Shown: positions 1 to 10,143 of the stretch, in pieces
Position numbering within the stretch: position 1 is the first letter of the stretch
Layout: each line of letters begins with the position of its first letter
NCBI GenBank assembly: GCA_014879735.1
Contig: JACSRN010000055.1
Location: 1 to 64,000, forward strand
Length of the DNA: 64,000 bases
Direction of reading: 5' to 3'
Origin: Paracoccaceae bacterium
Lineage (GTDB): Bacteria > Pseudomonadota > Alphaproteobacteria > Rhodobacterales > Rhodobacteraceae
Translations under genes and position numbers: made by a program
Notes under the pieces: model-generated
Seen by the model: the letters and a program-made list of their open reading frames with translations, nothing else
Database searches by the model: none
What the model was told of the DNA's origin: nothing

Positions 1-19
1 AGATGTGTATAAGAGACAG
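1..19. other. Nextera/Tn5 mosaic-end adapter remnant
   Basis: The first 19 bases, agatgtgtataagagacag, are identical to the Tn5 mosaic end used in Nextera libraries. This is library sequence, not genome. Genomic sequence starts at about base 20, inside the gene read on the minus strand. Confidence 0.97.
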
Positions 20-475
20 CACAACCACCGTCTGCGGCCGGTCCAACGCCACCCAATCGGCGACAATCCGCCAGGCCGGATCGACCGGATAGCGCGCAAG
101 GCCGGGAAAGGCTGCGCGCGCCGGCAGCGTCAGGTCGCGCACCCGCAGCGAGTGCTGGCCTTCGACGGTCATGATCTCCAGCAGCAGGCCGCCGGACTTC
201 AACTGCGGATTCGCCCCCGGCACCGGAAGGAAAGGCTGCGGCCCCGCGCCGGTATCGAGCGTGGCCGTGCCGTCTTCGGCCAGGACCAGCAGGCCCAGCG
301 CCTCGGGTCCGGCATGAAGCTGCAGATCCGCCGCTGCCGTCCGGCCCAGGGTATGGCGGCCGGGTACGATCTCGACCCGGTCGGTCAGGTGCAGCCAGCC
401 GTCTTCGGCCTTCAGCGCCGCAAGGCGTGCCGCGGCCCAGGCCTCGATTTCGGCGAGATGATCTTCGGGACTCAT
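20..475 (-). CDS. DUF1684-family protein, C-terminus missing
   Basis: An open frame runs leftward from ATG at 475 for 152 codons and is then cut by the adapter at base 19. The product starts MSPEDHLAEIEAWAAARL. It contains a stretch resembling VPGRHTLGRTAAADLQLHAG and, near the break, YPVDPAWRIVADW; both are typical of DUF1684 proteins, which have no settled function. No signal peptide is seen. Family members are about 200-250 residues, so about a third is missing. The next gene on the same strand starts 805 bp upstream, with 50 bp between the two genes. The family call is from recognised motifs; the function is unknown. Confidence 0.75.
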
Positions 476-525
476 TTCGGACTATCCTCGTGTTGAATGA
501 CAAAGGGCCGGGCAACAGCCAGCCG

Positions 526-1281
526 TCAGGTCAGGCCCAGGCCCCGCACTCCGTCCCACACCAGCTTGGCAGAGACGATCAGCAGCGCCCAGGTGACAAG
601 GCCGAAGAACGCCCGTGCCGGCAGGATGCGCACCAGCCGCAGGCCGACAAAGACCGCCACCGCCGCCGGCACGAACAGCAGCACGGCATGCTGCAGGCTC
701 TCGGCCGACAATTGCCCCAGCGCCCAATAGGGAATCAACTTCACCGCATTGATGATCGCGAATGCGATGGTGGCGGTGCCGGCAAAGACCGTCTTCTCCA
801 TTCGCAGCGGCAGAGTATAGACCTGATAGGGCGGCCCGCCGGAATGGCTGACAAAGCTGGTGAAGCCGGTCACTGCGCCCCAGAACAGGCCCGGCGCCAC
901 CTCGGCGCGGCGCGGCGGCCCGCCCGGATCGCGGCGCAGCAGCGAAACCAGCGCAAAGACGCTGCCGATCAGCCCAACCAGCAGTGTCACCGCCGCCTCG
1001 GGCACCAGATGGGCCGTGGCCCAGCCGAGGCCGATGCCGACCACCGCGCCCGGTACGACGATCGCCAGCACCCGCCCGCTGAAGGCATGGCGATAGGCGT
1101 AAAGCCCGAACATGTCAGAGACGACATAGACCGGAAGCAGCAACCCCGCCGCGGTCACGGGCGATATCGCCAGCGCCAGCACCGGCACGCCCAGCATGCC
1201 GACCAGAGGCATGCCGCCCTTGCCCATGCCCACCAGCACAGAGGCGATCACCGCCGCCGTCCAGAAGCCCCAGCCGTCCAT
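526..1281 (-). CDS. Sulfite exporter TauE/SafE family membrane protein
   Basis: The product is a 251-residue integral membrane protein of the TauE/SafE family. The family moves small organosulfur anions or sulfite/sulfoacetate, usually outward; the substrate here cannot be told. Hydrophobic segments span nearly the whole length. The early glycine-rich stretch VLVGMGKGGMPLVGMLGVP and a mid-protein GFTSFVSHSGGPPYQVY are the two characteristic family repeats. I chose the ATG at 1281 (MDGWGF...) because it begins just before the first membrane helix. The frame is open further upstream, but that part is arginine-rich and not family-like. Confidence 0.88.
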   Translation of the reverse strand: MDGWGFWTAAVIASVLVGMGKGGMPLVGMLGVPVLALAISPVTAAGLLLPVYVVSDMFGLYAYRHAFSGRVLAIVVPGAVVGIGLGWATAHLVPEAAVTLLVGLIGSVFALVSLLRRDPGGPPRRAEVAPGLFWGAVTGFTSFVSHSGGPPYQVYTLPLRMEKTVFAGTATIAFAIINAVKLIPYWALGQLSAESLQHAVLLFVPAAVAVFVGLRLVRILPARAFFGLVTWALLIVSAKLVWDGVRGLGLT

Positions 1282-1426
1282 CCTGTCCTCCGCGCCGTTA
1301 TCGCTAACCCGGCAAACGGCTGAACGGTAGCCCGTATTTTTCTGCATGCCATCGCATACCGAACCAATTCCAATGTGGACAGGCGGCCGCGAAGGGGCTA
1401 GGCCTCGCCCCCGACTCAAGGCCTGA

Positions 1427-2455
<1,029 letters not shown>

Positions 2456-2510
2456 TATCGCCTCGTGGCGGGCGGCAACCGCCGCCCCGACCATGGGATC
2501 CGGCCATGAA

Positions 2511-2537
2511 AAAGGCGTGCCCGCCGGGCACGCCTTT
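2511..2537. terminator. Bidirectional intrinsic terminator between mdh and the RTX gene
   Basis: A perfect stem GGCGTGCCC / GGGCACGCC with a 3-nt loop is flanked by AAA on the left and TTT on the right. Either strand therefore gives a GC stem followed by U residues. It sits between two convergent stop codons. Confidence 0.9.
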
Positions 2538-2561
2538 CTCGTTTCCACCCGCCGGCAGATG

Positions 2562-3734
2562 TCAGACGATAAGGATCCAATCCTCGACCGGCGAGAATTT
2601 CGGGATGTGCTGCACCAGCATCCGATCACCATCGCCAAAGTCCAGCGTCAGCGTCGTGCCGGACATCTGGCCGAAGGTCGCCAGAATCTCCGCCGCGGTC
2701 AGCGTGCCCGACCAGAGCGAACTGTCCAGCACGATGCGATCGCCCGCATAGCCGTTGAAATCGCGCACAACATCGGTCTGGCTGCCCTGCGCAAACAGGA
2801 AATGGTCCGCCCCGGTACCACCGTAAAGCTGATCATACCCCGAGCCGCCCGACAAACTGTCGTCGCTGCCGCCGCCGAACAGGCTGTCCGACTGGTCGCC
2901 GCCGTAAAGCCGGTCGCTGTTGGTACCGCCGTAGATCCGATCCGCACCCGCAGCACCGTAAATGATATCGTCGCCGCTTTCGCCGTAAAGCGCATCGTTG
3001 CCCGAACCGCCATCCAGCACATCGGCGCCGGTTCCGCCATAGAGGCTGTCGGTTCCCGCCCCACCGATCAGCGAATCCGACCCCGCACCGCCATAGGCCC
3101 GGTCATCGCCCGAACCACCGTCGACGGTATCGTTCCCGGTATCGCCGAACAGCGCATCCGCACCCGAGGCGCCCGACAACAGGTCATGATCGGTCCCGCC
3201 ATACAGCCGGTCATTGCCGCCGTCGCCGTAAAGTTCGTCCCGTCCGGTATCGCCAAACAGCTTGTCGTCGCCGGAACCGCCGGCCAGCGTGTCGTTCGAC
3301 GCGCCGCCGTACAGCGCATCATTGTCCTCGCCGCCCGAGAGGTTGTCGCGCCCGTCTTCGCCGAACAGCTTGTCCGCGCCCGCGCCGCCGGAGAGCACAT
3401 CGTTCCCGACGCCGCCAAACAGCACATCCTCGCCCGCGCCGCCAAGCAGCGAATCATTGCCAGCCTCGCCCCAGAGCCGGTCATCGCCATCGCCGCCGTC
3501 GAACAGGTCGCTGCCCTGCCCGCCATAGGCCCGGTCGTCGCCACCAAGGCCGAAGCCCTGATCATCGCCGTCACCGCCATAGATCCCGTCGTCGTAAAGC
3601 GCGCCGGTCAAGGTGTCATTGCCAAGATCGCCGTAAAGATCGACCGGCGCCGTCGATCCCGTCAGCACATCCGCACCGGCCGCGCCCCACAGGACTTCGC
3701 GAATGGGTTTGGTGGTCCGGGAGATAACGCTCAT
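2562..3734 (-). CDS. RTX (hemolysin-type calcium-binding repeat) exoprotein
   Basis: A 390-residue protein built almost wholly of RTX nonapeptides (GGxGxDxLx), roughly 30 in succession from about residue 25 to 305. It is followed by a non-repetitive hydrophobic/acidic tail ending ...VEDWILIV. The repeats fold into a calcium-bound beta-roll. Such proteins leave the cell by type I secretion through an uncleaved C-terminal signal, and no N-terminal signal peptide is present. No catalytic domain is visible, so it may be structural (surface layer, matrix or adhesion). No T1SS ABC/MFP genes lie nearby. The start at 3734 (MSVISRTTKPIREV) has AGGCAG upstream; an earlier start would add an arginine-rich leader. 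Confidence 0.9.
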   Translation of the reverse strand: MSVISRTTKPIREVLWGAAGADVLTGSTAPVDLYGDLGNDTLTGALYDDGIYGGDGDDQGFGLGGDDRAYGGQGSDLFDGGDGDDRLWGEAGNDSLLGGAGEDVLFGGVGNDVLSGGAGADKLFGEDGRDNLSGGEDNDALYGGASNDTLAGGSGDDKLFGDTGRDELYGDGGNDRLYGGTDHDLLSGASGADALFGDTGNDTVDGGSGDDRAYGGAGSDSLIGGAGTDSLYGGTGADVLDGGSGNDALYGESGDDIIYGAAGADRIYGGTNSDRLYGGDQSDSLFGGGSDDSLSGGSGYDQLYGGTGADHFLFAQGSQTDVVRDFNGYAGDRIVLDSSLWSGTLTAAEILATFGQMSGTTLTLDFGDGDRMLVQHIPKFSPVEDWILIV

Positions 3735-4051
3735 TGCTCTGCCTCGTCTTCTTGCCGTTGCCAAAGGCATCGCCGGGCATTGCGTCGAAATTAAGGAAAA
3801 TCCGGTGCATCGCAGCCGCGGCACGGAAATCTGCGGCCTGTAAGACGCCCGCCGCGACGCTTGCGCGCCTCCGCCCGGCCAGCGGCAATCGGTCGCCCTC
3901 GGGGCCGGGTCACGGCAACCGCGGCCGAGATGGCCCTAGACCCCGAAAGCCTGGAGGCCGGCCGGTCACGGCAAATTCCCGCGGCCCTGCCCTTGCCCCC
4001 GGGCGGGGTTTCGGGCATGCCAGACACATCTCCCAGACGCGCGAGGCGGCG
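3735..4051. other. Intergenic region, no gene recognised
   Basis: About 317 bp between the divergent RTX gene and a small basic-protein gene. It should hold both promoters. The short AT-rich patch around 3785-3800 is the only non-GC stretch. I see no convincing ORF, repeat or RNA. Confidence 0.5.
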
Positions 4052-4216
4052 ATGGACTATTCGAAATCCGGCAATCCGAAATCGACCAGGGACAGCCACC
4101 ACGCCCAGGATCTGCCCCGCCATGGCGCCCCCAAGGCCAAGGCCGCCGAGGCTGCGAAGAAGGCGGCGCTGCTGGCCCGGATGAAGGCCGCGGCGGAAGC
4201 CAAGAAGAAGGGCTGA
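4052..4216 (+). CDS. Small basic hypothetical protein (54 aa)
   Basis: A 54-residue, Lys/Ala-rich protein: MDYSKSGNPKSTRDSHH... followed by an alanine/lysine helix ending AKKKG. The N-terminal half is polar with conserved-looking Gly-Asn-Pro-Lys; the C-terminal half should form one basic helix. I recognise similar short proteins in Rhodobacterales but know no function. It ends 4 bp before the peptidase T start and probably shares its mRNA. Nucleic-acid binding is conceivable from charge alone. Confidence 0.6.
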   Translation: MDYSKSGNPKSTRDSHHAQDLPRHGAPKAKAAEAAKKAALLARMKAAAEAKKKG

Positions 4217-4220
4217 GCCG

Positions 4221-5455
<1,235 letters not shown>

Positions 5456-5471
<16 letters not shown>

Positions 5472-5507
5472 CCCAAATACCCCGGGGGTCCGGGGGCTGG
5501 CCCCCGG
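5456..5507 (+). repeat. REP-like element with GC-rich hairpin at the pepT 3' end
   Basis: The stretch reads TTCGGCTTCCTCTTGAC, then CCAAATACCCCGGGGG, then a stem CCGGGGGC/GCCCCCGG with a 2-nt loop (5490-5507). The first half closely matches the right arm of the element at 12.15 kb (CTTCGGCTTCTTCTC... CAAATATCCCGGGGG). The pepT stop codon (5469-5471) lies inside it, and the hairpin can serve as terminator. Confidence 0.75.
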
Positions 5508-5517
5508 TCCGCGCTGA

Positions 5518-6189
5518 ATGACAGGCCCTGTTTCCCCCTATCTCGCCCCCGCCTTCTACGAGACCGCCCTCGCCACCGGCCGCCATCGCGACATCGTCGG
5601 CGGCCGGTGGGACGAGACGGCCGGCGCCCAGATGGCGGCGCTGCGCGACGAGGGGCTGACCCCCGCAGACCGGCTGCTCGACATCGGCTGCGGCTGCCTG
5701 CGGCTCGGCCACCGCGCCGTGCCCTGGCTCGACACCGGGCATTACTGGGGCACCGACGCCAGCCTTGCGCTGATGCGCCGCGGCTGGGAGGTGGAGCTGA
5801 CGGATGCGGATCGTGCCCGCCTGCCGCTGGCGCAGCTGATCGAGGATGCGGATTTCGCATTCCCGGGCCTGCCGGCCACCATCGACATGGCCATCGCCTT
5901 CGCGGTCTTCACCCACCTGCCGGCAGGCAGGCTGCGCCCGGCGCTGGCCGCGCTGAAGGCACGGGCACCGCGGCTGCGCAAATTGCTGCTGACGCTGTTT
6001 CTGGCGCCCGAAGGTCACGACGGCGCGTTCCGCCAGCCCGATGGTGTCGTCACCCATGCGACGCGCCCACCCTGGCACCGCAGCGCCGCCACCGCAGAGG
6101 CCGATGCCGCCGCCGCGGGCTTTGCCCTGCACTGGCGCGACCGGCGGCTGCCGCGCGGGCAGCGGCTGGCGGTCCTTGTGCCGTCCTGA
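5518..6189 (+). CDS. Class I SAM-dependent methyltransferase
   Basis: A 223-residue probable methyltransferase. Motif I is DRLLDIGCGCLRLGH (about residues 51-65); the acidic end of strand 2 follows in GTDASLALM, and FAVFTHLPAGRL resembles the post-II/III region of class I enzymes. No membrane segment or signal is seen, and the substrate cannot be inferred. It starts 10 bp after the repeat hairpin downstream of pepT and is convergent with the malonyl-CoA synthetase gene, ending 7 bp from it. Confidence 0.8.
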   Translation: MTGPVSPYLAPAFYETALATGRHRDIVGGRWDETAGAQMAALRDEGLTPADRLLDIGCGCLRLGHRAVPWLDTGHYWGTDASLALMRRGWEVELTDADRARLPLAQLIEDADFAFPGLPATIDMAIAFAVFTHLPAGRLRPALAALKARAPRLRKLLLTLFLAPEGHDGAFRQPDGVVTHATRPPWHRSAATAEADAAAAGFALHWRDRRLPRGQRLAVLVPS

Positions 6190-6196
6190 ACCGGCG

Positions 6197-7711
6197 CTAG
6201 GTCGTCCGGAACCAGTCGCGATAGGTTTCGCGCAGGATCGCCTTCTGAACCTTGCCCATGGTGTTTCGCGGCAATTCGTCCACCACGACGGCCGCCTTCG
6301 GCTGCTTGAACCGCGCCAGCCGCTCGCCCAGCCCGGCCAGGATCGCCGTCACATCGGGCTCGGCATCCCGCGCGCGGGCCAGCACGGCAAAGACCGCCTC
6401 GCCGAAATCGGGATGCGGAACCCCGATCACCGCGCTTTCCAGCACGCCCGGCGCTTCGTCCAGCGCCATCTCCACCTCTTTCGGATAGACGTTGTAGCCG
6501 CCGGTGATCACCAGATCCTTCGCCCGCCCGACGATGGCGACATAGCCGTCGGCATCCCGCAGCCCAAGATCGCCGGTGATGAACCAGCCATCCTCGCGCA
6601 GTTCCTCGCGGGTCTTTTCCGGCATCTGCCAGTAGCCACGGAACACATTCGGTCCGCGCACCTCGATCACGCCCACCTCACCCGGCGCCACCTCGCGCCC
6701 CTCGGACATGATCCGCAACTCCACCCCCGGCAGCGGCATCCCCACCGTGCCCGCCCGCCGCTCCCCCTCATAGGGATTGGAGGTGTTCATGTTGGTCTCG
6801 GTCATGCCGTAGCGTTCCAGGATGCGGTGCCCGGTCCGCGCCTCGAATTCGCGGTGGGTCTCGGCCAGCAGCGGTGCCGAGCCCGAGACGAACAGCCGCA
6901 TCGGCGCGGCCAGCTCTCGGGTGAGACGGTCGTCGTCCAGCAGCCGGGTGTAGAAGGTCGGAACCCCCATCATCGCCGTCGCCCGTGGCAGCAGCCGCAG
7001 CACCGTCTCGGTCTCGAACCCCGGCAGGAAGATCATCGCCCCCCCGGTCAACAGGCTGACGTTCGAGGCGACGAAAAGCCCGTGGGTGTGAAAGATCGGC
7101 AGCGCATGCAGCAGCATGTCTTCGGCGGTAAAGCGCCAGAGACCGGCCAGCACCTCGGCATTGGACAGCAGGTTGCCATGGGTCAGCATCGCGCCTTTCG
7201 AACGCCCGGTGGTGCCCGAGGTGTAAAGGATCGCCGCCAGATCCTCGGGGCTGCGCGGCACGGGGACCATGCGCTTGGCGGGTGCTGCGGCCATCGCCGC
7301 GGCAAGGCTGCCGCCGCCGGCACCGTCAAGCGTCAGCAACTGCGCCGCATGACGGGCGGCGACAGGCGCCAGCGCCGCGGCGCGGGCGGGATCGCAGACG
7401 AAAACCGCAGGCTTTGCATTGCCGAGGAAATAGTCCAGTTCGGCCGGCGTATAGGCGGTGTTCAGCGGCAGGAACACCGCGCCGGCCACGATCGTACCGC
7501 CGTAAAGCGCCAGCGCCTCGGGCGATTTCACCACCTGCACCGCCACCCGGTCGCCCGGCTGCACCCCGGCCGCAACCAGCGCCGCGGCCGCCGCGTAAAC
7601 CATGTCCAGAAAGGCCGCGCCCGAGATCTCCCGCCCGTCGGGCAGGATCAGCAGCGCCCGCCCGCGTCCGGCCAGCGGCAAAAAAAGCGCGTCGTGAAGG
7701 GTGTTGGCCAT
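6197..7711 (-). CDS. matB: Malonyl-CoA synthetase (acyl-adenylate-forming)
   Basis: A 504-residue ANL-superfamily enzyme that adenylates a carboxylic acid and transfers it to CoA. The P-loop is ILYTSGTTGRSKGAMLTHGN; the A5 region is ERYGMTETNMNTSNPY, A7 is WFITGDLG, and the catalytic lysine lies in PRNTMGKVQKAILR near the C-terminus. Length, AMLTHGNLLSNA and the MTETNMNTSNPYEGERR stretch fit MatB, which makes malonyl-CoA from malonate. I chose ATG 7711 because it is preceded by GGAGG-like sequence and gives the family N-terminus MANTLHDALF. A related short-chain dicarboxylate specificity cannot be excluded. Confidence 0.88.
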   Translation of the reverse strand: MANTLHDALFLPLAGRGRALLILPDGREISGAAFLDMVYAAAAALVAAGVQPGDRVAVQVVKSPEALALYGGTIVAGAVFLPLNTAYTPAELDYFLGNAKPAVFVCDPARAAALAPVAARHAAQLLTLDGAGGGSLAAAMAAAPAKRMVPVPRSPEDLAAILYTSGTTGRSKGAMLTHGNLLSNAEVLAGLWRFTAEDMLLHALPIFHTHGLFVASNVSLLTGGAMIFLPGFETETVLRLLPRATAMMGVPTFYTRLLDDDRLTRELAAPMRLFVSGSAPLLAETHREFEARTGHRILERYGMTETNMNTSNPYEGERRAGTVGMPLPGVELRIMSEGREVAPGEVGVIEVRGPNVFRGYWQMPEKTREELREDGWFITGDLGLRDADGYVAIVGRAKDLVITGGYNVYPKEVEMALDEAPGVLESAVIGVPHPDFGEAVFAVLARARDAEPDVTAILAGLGERLARFKQPKAAVVVDELPRNTMGKVQKAILRETYRDWFRTT

Positions 7712-7899
7712 GATTTCCTCCGCATCCCTGCCGCATCGGGCTTGTGCCACGGCGCGCGGCGCCGGCCAAGTCCCGGAAACAATCTGTCCGCAAGATGCAT
7801 CTTCGGATCGCCGGTCCCGTCATGCAATGCCACAAACCTGCCCGGCTTTCGCGCGATACTCGGCTTGGGGGCGACGGGTCGGGGCAAGTGGAGAAGCAG

Positions 7900-8094
7900 A
7901 TGCAAGACGCCCTGAATTTTCTGCGCGGGCTGGGCTTTCCCGGCCATGGATCGGCAAGGGCCGCGGCGGTGCCGGCCCCGGTGCGGATCGGATTGTCCTT
8001 CGACCAGCGGCTGCGCAAGATGGGCGGCATAAGCCGCATCACCGCCTCGCGCGCGGTGCTGTTCAGAACGCGACCTGCACCCCGGGGAGCCTGA
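7900..8094 (+). CDS. Candidate small ORF (64 aa) in a 351-bp gap
   Basis: The gap 7712-8062 between matB and mipZ has no recognised gene. The best candidate is a 64-codon frame whose ATG follows GGAG at 6-nt spacing. Its product is basic with no known motif, and its last 32 bp overlap the 3' end of mipZ on the other strand. It could equally be chance open frame in GC-rich DNA. Confidence 0.22.
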   Translation: MQDALNFLRGLGFPGHGSARAAAVPAPVRIGLSFDQRLRKMGGISRITASRAVLFRTRPAPRGA

Positions 8095-8872
8095 GCGTCG
8101 CGACAAGATCGCGCAGTTCCTGCCGGGCCGCGATGTTCGACAGATTCAACTGGTCGATGCCGGTGTCGCGCAGATCGAGAAGTGTCATCCCCCGCGGGAA
8201 CAACTCGCGGAAGATCACCCGCTCGGAAAAGCCGGGCGCCACGCGAAAGCCGATCCGGCGCGACAGGTCGTCCAGCGCCGAACCCACCTTCTTCTTGTTG
8301 TGCATGGCCTGCACCCCCAGGCGGTTGCGCAGCACCACCCAGTCGATCGGCTTCAGCCCCGCCTGCGCCCGCGTCTGCCGCGCGCTCCAGACCATTTCGG
8401 AATAGATCGACGGCCCCTTCGCCTTGCCGGTCTCTGGGTCAAGCCGTGCCAGCAGGTCGAAGTCGACGAAACTGTCGTTCATCGGCGTGACCAGCGTGTC
8501 GGCCAGCGTATGGGCAACCTGGCTTAGCCGGGTATGGCTGCCCGGGCAGTCGATCACCACGAAATCGACCGCAGAATCCAGTTCGGCCAGGGCCGCGGTC
8601 AACCGTTCGTCCTGTGCATTCGTCCGCCGCGCCTCGGCGTCGGGGTCGGCCTCGGGAAGCAGGCGATAATCCGGAATCGGAAGGTCGATGCCCGACCGCT
8701 CCGTCCAGGCCCGGCGGTTCTCGATATAGCGGCCAAAGCTGCGCTGGCGCAGGTCCAGGTCCAGCGCCCCCACCCGGTGGCCCATCCGCGCCAGCGCCGT
8801 GGCCACATGCATGCAGGTGGTCGATTTGCCGGACCCGCCCTTTTCGTTGCCGAAGACGATGATATGCGCCAT
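8063..8872 (-). CDS. mipZ: MipZ-like division-plane positioning ATPase (ParA family)
   Basis: A 269-residue deviant-Walker ATPase. The signature NEKGGSGKSTTCMHVA is at residues 8-23, Walker A' lysine included; the switch/Walker B region is FVVIDCPGSHTRL, and ALDLDLRQRSFGRYIENRRAW is characteristic of MipZ. In alphaproteobacteria MipZ dimers form gradients from ParB at the poles and block FtsZ assembly there, placing division at mid-cell. It is encoded away from parAB, as is usual. The ATG at 8872 starts MAHIIVFGNEKGG; the frame upstream has no ParA features. It is divergent from the MBL hydrolase gene with a 189-bp shared promoter region. Confidence 0.9.
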   Translation of the reverse strand: MAHIIVFGNEKGGSGKSTTCMHVATALARMGHRVGALDLDLRQRSFGRYIENRRAWTERSGIDLPIPDYRLLPEADPDAEARRTNAQDERLTAALAELDSAVDFVVIDCPGSHTRLSQVAHTLADTLVTPMNDSFVDFDLLARLDPETGKAKGPSIYSEMVWSARQTRAQAGLKPIDWVVLRNRLGVQAMHNKKKVGSALDDLSRRIGFRVAPGFSERVIFRELFPRGMTLLDLRDTGIDQLNLSNIAARQELRDLVATLRLPGVQVAF

Positions 8873-9021
8873 GACTTTGCCCGGATTCTTGCGCCCCCCT
8901 CTTGGCAAGGCCGCGGCGAAAGGGAAAGCCCCATTCCGCAACCGAGGGGCGATGGCGGGGCGATCCTTCGACGCAGGCCACAGCAAGGGCTGGCGAAGGC
9001 CCGCACTCCCATGCGATACTC

Positions 9022-9041
9022 ATATCTTGAAAATGCGATAT
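9022..9041. promoter_or_regulatory. Candidate operator upstream of the MBL hydrolase
   Basis: An inverted repeat ATATC-N10-GATAT sits in an AT-rich patch 20 bp before the proposed GTG start. Genes of this hydrolase type are often controlled by ArsR-family sulfide sensors (BigR/SqrR) binding AT-rich dyads here. The assignment is inference from position. Confidence 0.35.
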
Positions 9042-9061
9042 ATTCGAAAGCGAGGTTTACC

Positions 9062-9937
9062 GTGCCCGATCTCTCTGCGCATGTCCGCGCCTTCTTCGAC
9101 CGGCCCTCCGGCAGCCTGCAATATGTGTTTCACGATCCCGCCACCATGAAGGGCGCCATCGTCGATCCGGTCTGGAACTTTGACCGCGCCTCGGGGCAGG
9201 TCTGGACGGCCAGTGCCGATGAGATCCTGGACTATGTGGCCCGGGCCGGGATCACCGTCGAATGGGTGCTGGACACCCATCCCCATGCCGACCATTTCAC
9301 CGCGGCCAGCTATCTGGCCACGAAATTGCCCGGCGCGAAACGCGGCATCGGCGAGCGTGTGACCCGGGTCCAGAAGATCTGGGCCGAGATCTACAACGAC
9401 CCCGACCTGCCGCAGGATGGCCGGCAATGGGATCATCTGTTCAGGGACGGCGAGGTCTTCAAGGTTGGCTCGCTCGAGGTGCGGGCGATGCTGTCGACCG
9501 GGCACACGCTGGCCTCGATCACTTATGTCGTGGGCGATGCGGCCTTTGTCCATGATACGCTGATGATGCCGCCCTCGGGCTCCAGTCGCGCCGATTTCCC
9601 CGGCGGCAGCGCGGCCGAACTCTGGGATTCGATCCGCGCCATCCTCGACCTGCCGGCCACGACCCGGCTTTTCGTCGGGCACGAATATCCGCCGGCGGGC
9701 AAGCAGCCGAACTACATGGCCACCGTGGCCGAGCAGCGGCTGACCAACATCCACGTCAAGGACGGGATCAGCCGCGAGGAGTTCATCGCGCGGCGCGAAG
9801 AGCGCGACGCCACGCTGCCCCTGCCCGACCAGATGCTCTACGCGCTGCAGGTGAACATCCGCGGTGGGCAGCTGCCCGAGGCGGGCGGGCAGCCCTTCCT
9901 GAAGGTGCCGGTCAACAGGTTCCGCCGCACGGGCTGA
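9062..9937 (+). CDS. blh: MBL-fold hydrolase, persulfide dioxygenase-like
   Basis: A 291-residue metallo-beta-lactamase-fold protein. The metal motif THPHADHF appears about 70 residues in, with further ligands in LSTGHTLASI, FVHDTLMM and FVGHEYPP. The order and the ADFPGG stretch fit the ETHE1/Blh branch, iron persulfide dioxygenases that detoxify sulfane sulfur. I place the start at GTG 9062, which has GAGG 6 nt upstream and gives MPDLSAHVRAFFD, the normal family start. An ATG at 9011 would add 17 residues with no similarity. No sqr or rhodanese gene is adjacent. Confidence 0.82.
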   Translation: MPDLSAHVRAFFDRPSGSLQYVFHDPATMKGAIVDPVWNFDRASGQVWTASADEILDYVARAGITVEWVLDTHPHADHFTAASYLATKLPGAKRGIGERVTRVQKIWAEIYNDPDLPQDGRQWDHLFRDGEVFKVGSLEVRAMLSTGHTLASITYVVGDAAFVHDTLMMPPSGSSRADFPGGSAAELWDSIRAILDLPATTRLFVGHEYPPAGKQPNYMATVAEQRLTNIHVKDGISREEFIARREERDATLPLPDQMLYALQVNIRGGQLPEAGGQPFLKVPVNRFRRTG

Positions 9938-10143
9938 CCGCCCGCTTGCGGCCCCGACCGCCACGGCAGGCCGAAGGCGCCGGCCCGGCCGTCCTTTGCG
10001 CTTGCCGCACCGCCCTGTTGCGGCCAGACTGGCCGGCAGAAGGACAGCCCCGGCCGGGGGCCTGGAAATGCAGAACCTGGGGCGAGCAGAACAGAGTGCA
10101 GATTTCAGACGGGCGAGAGAACCCGCAGGACGGCGGGCCGGCG

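Noticed and set aside
5-496. 163-codon rightward frame starting at base 5
   Set aside because: Its start codon lies in the adapter, and it is antisense to the well-supported DUF1684 frame.
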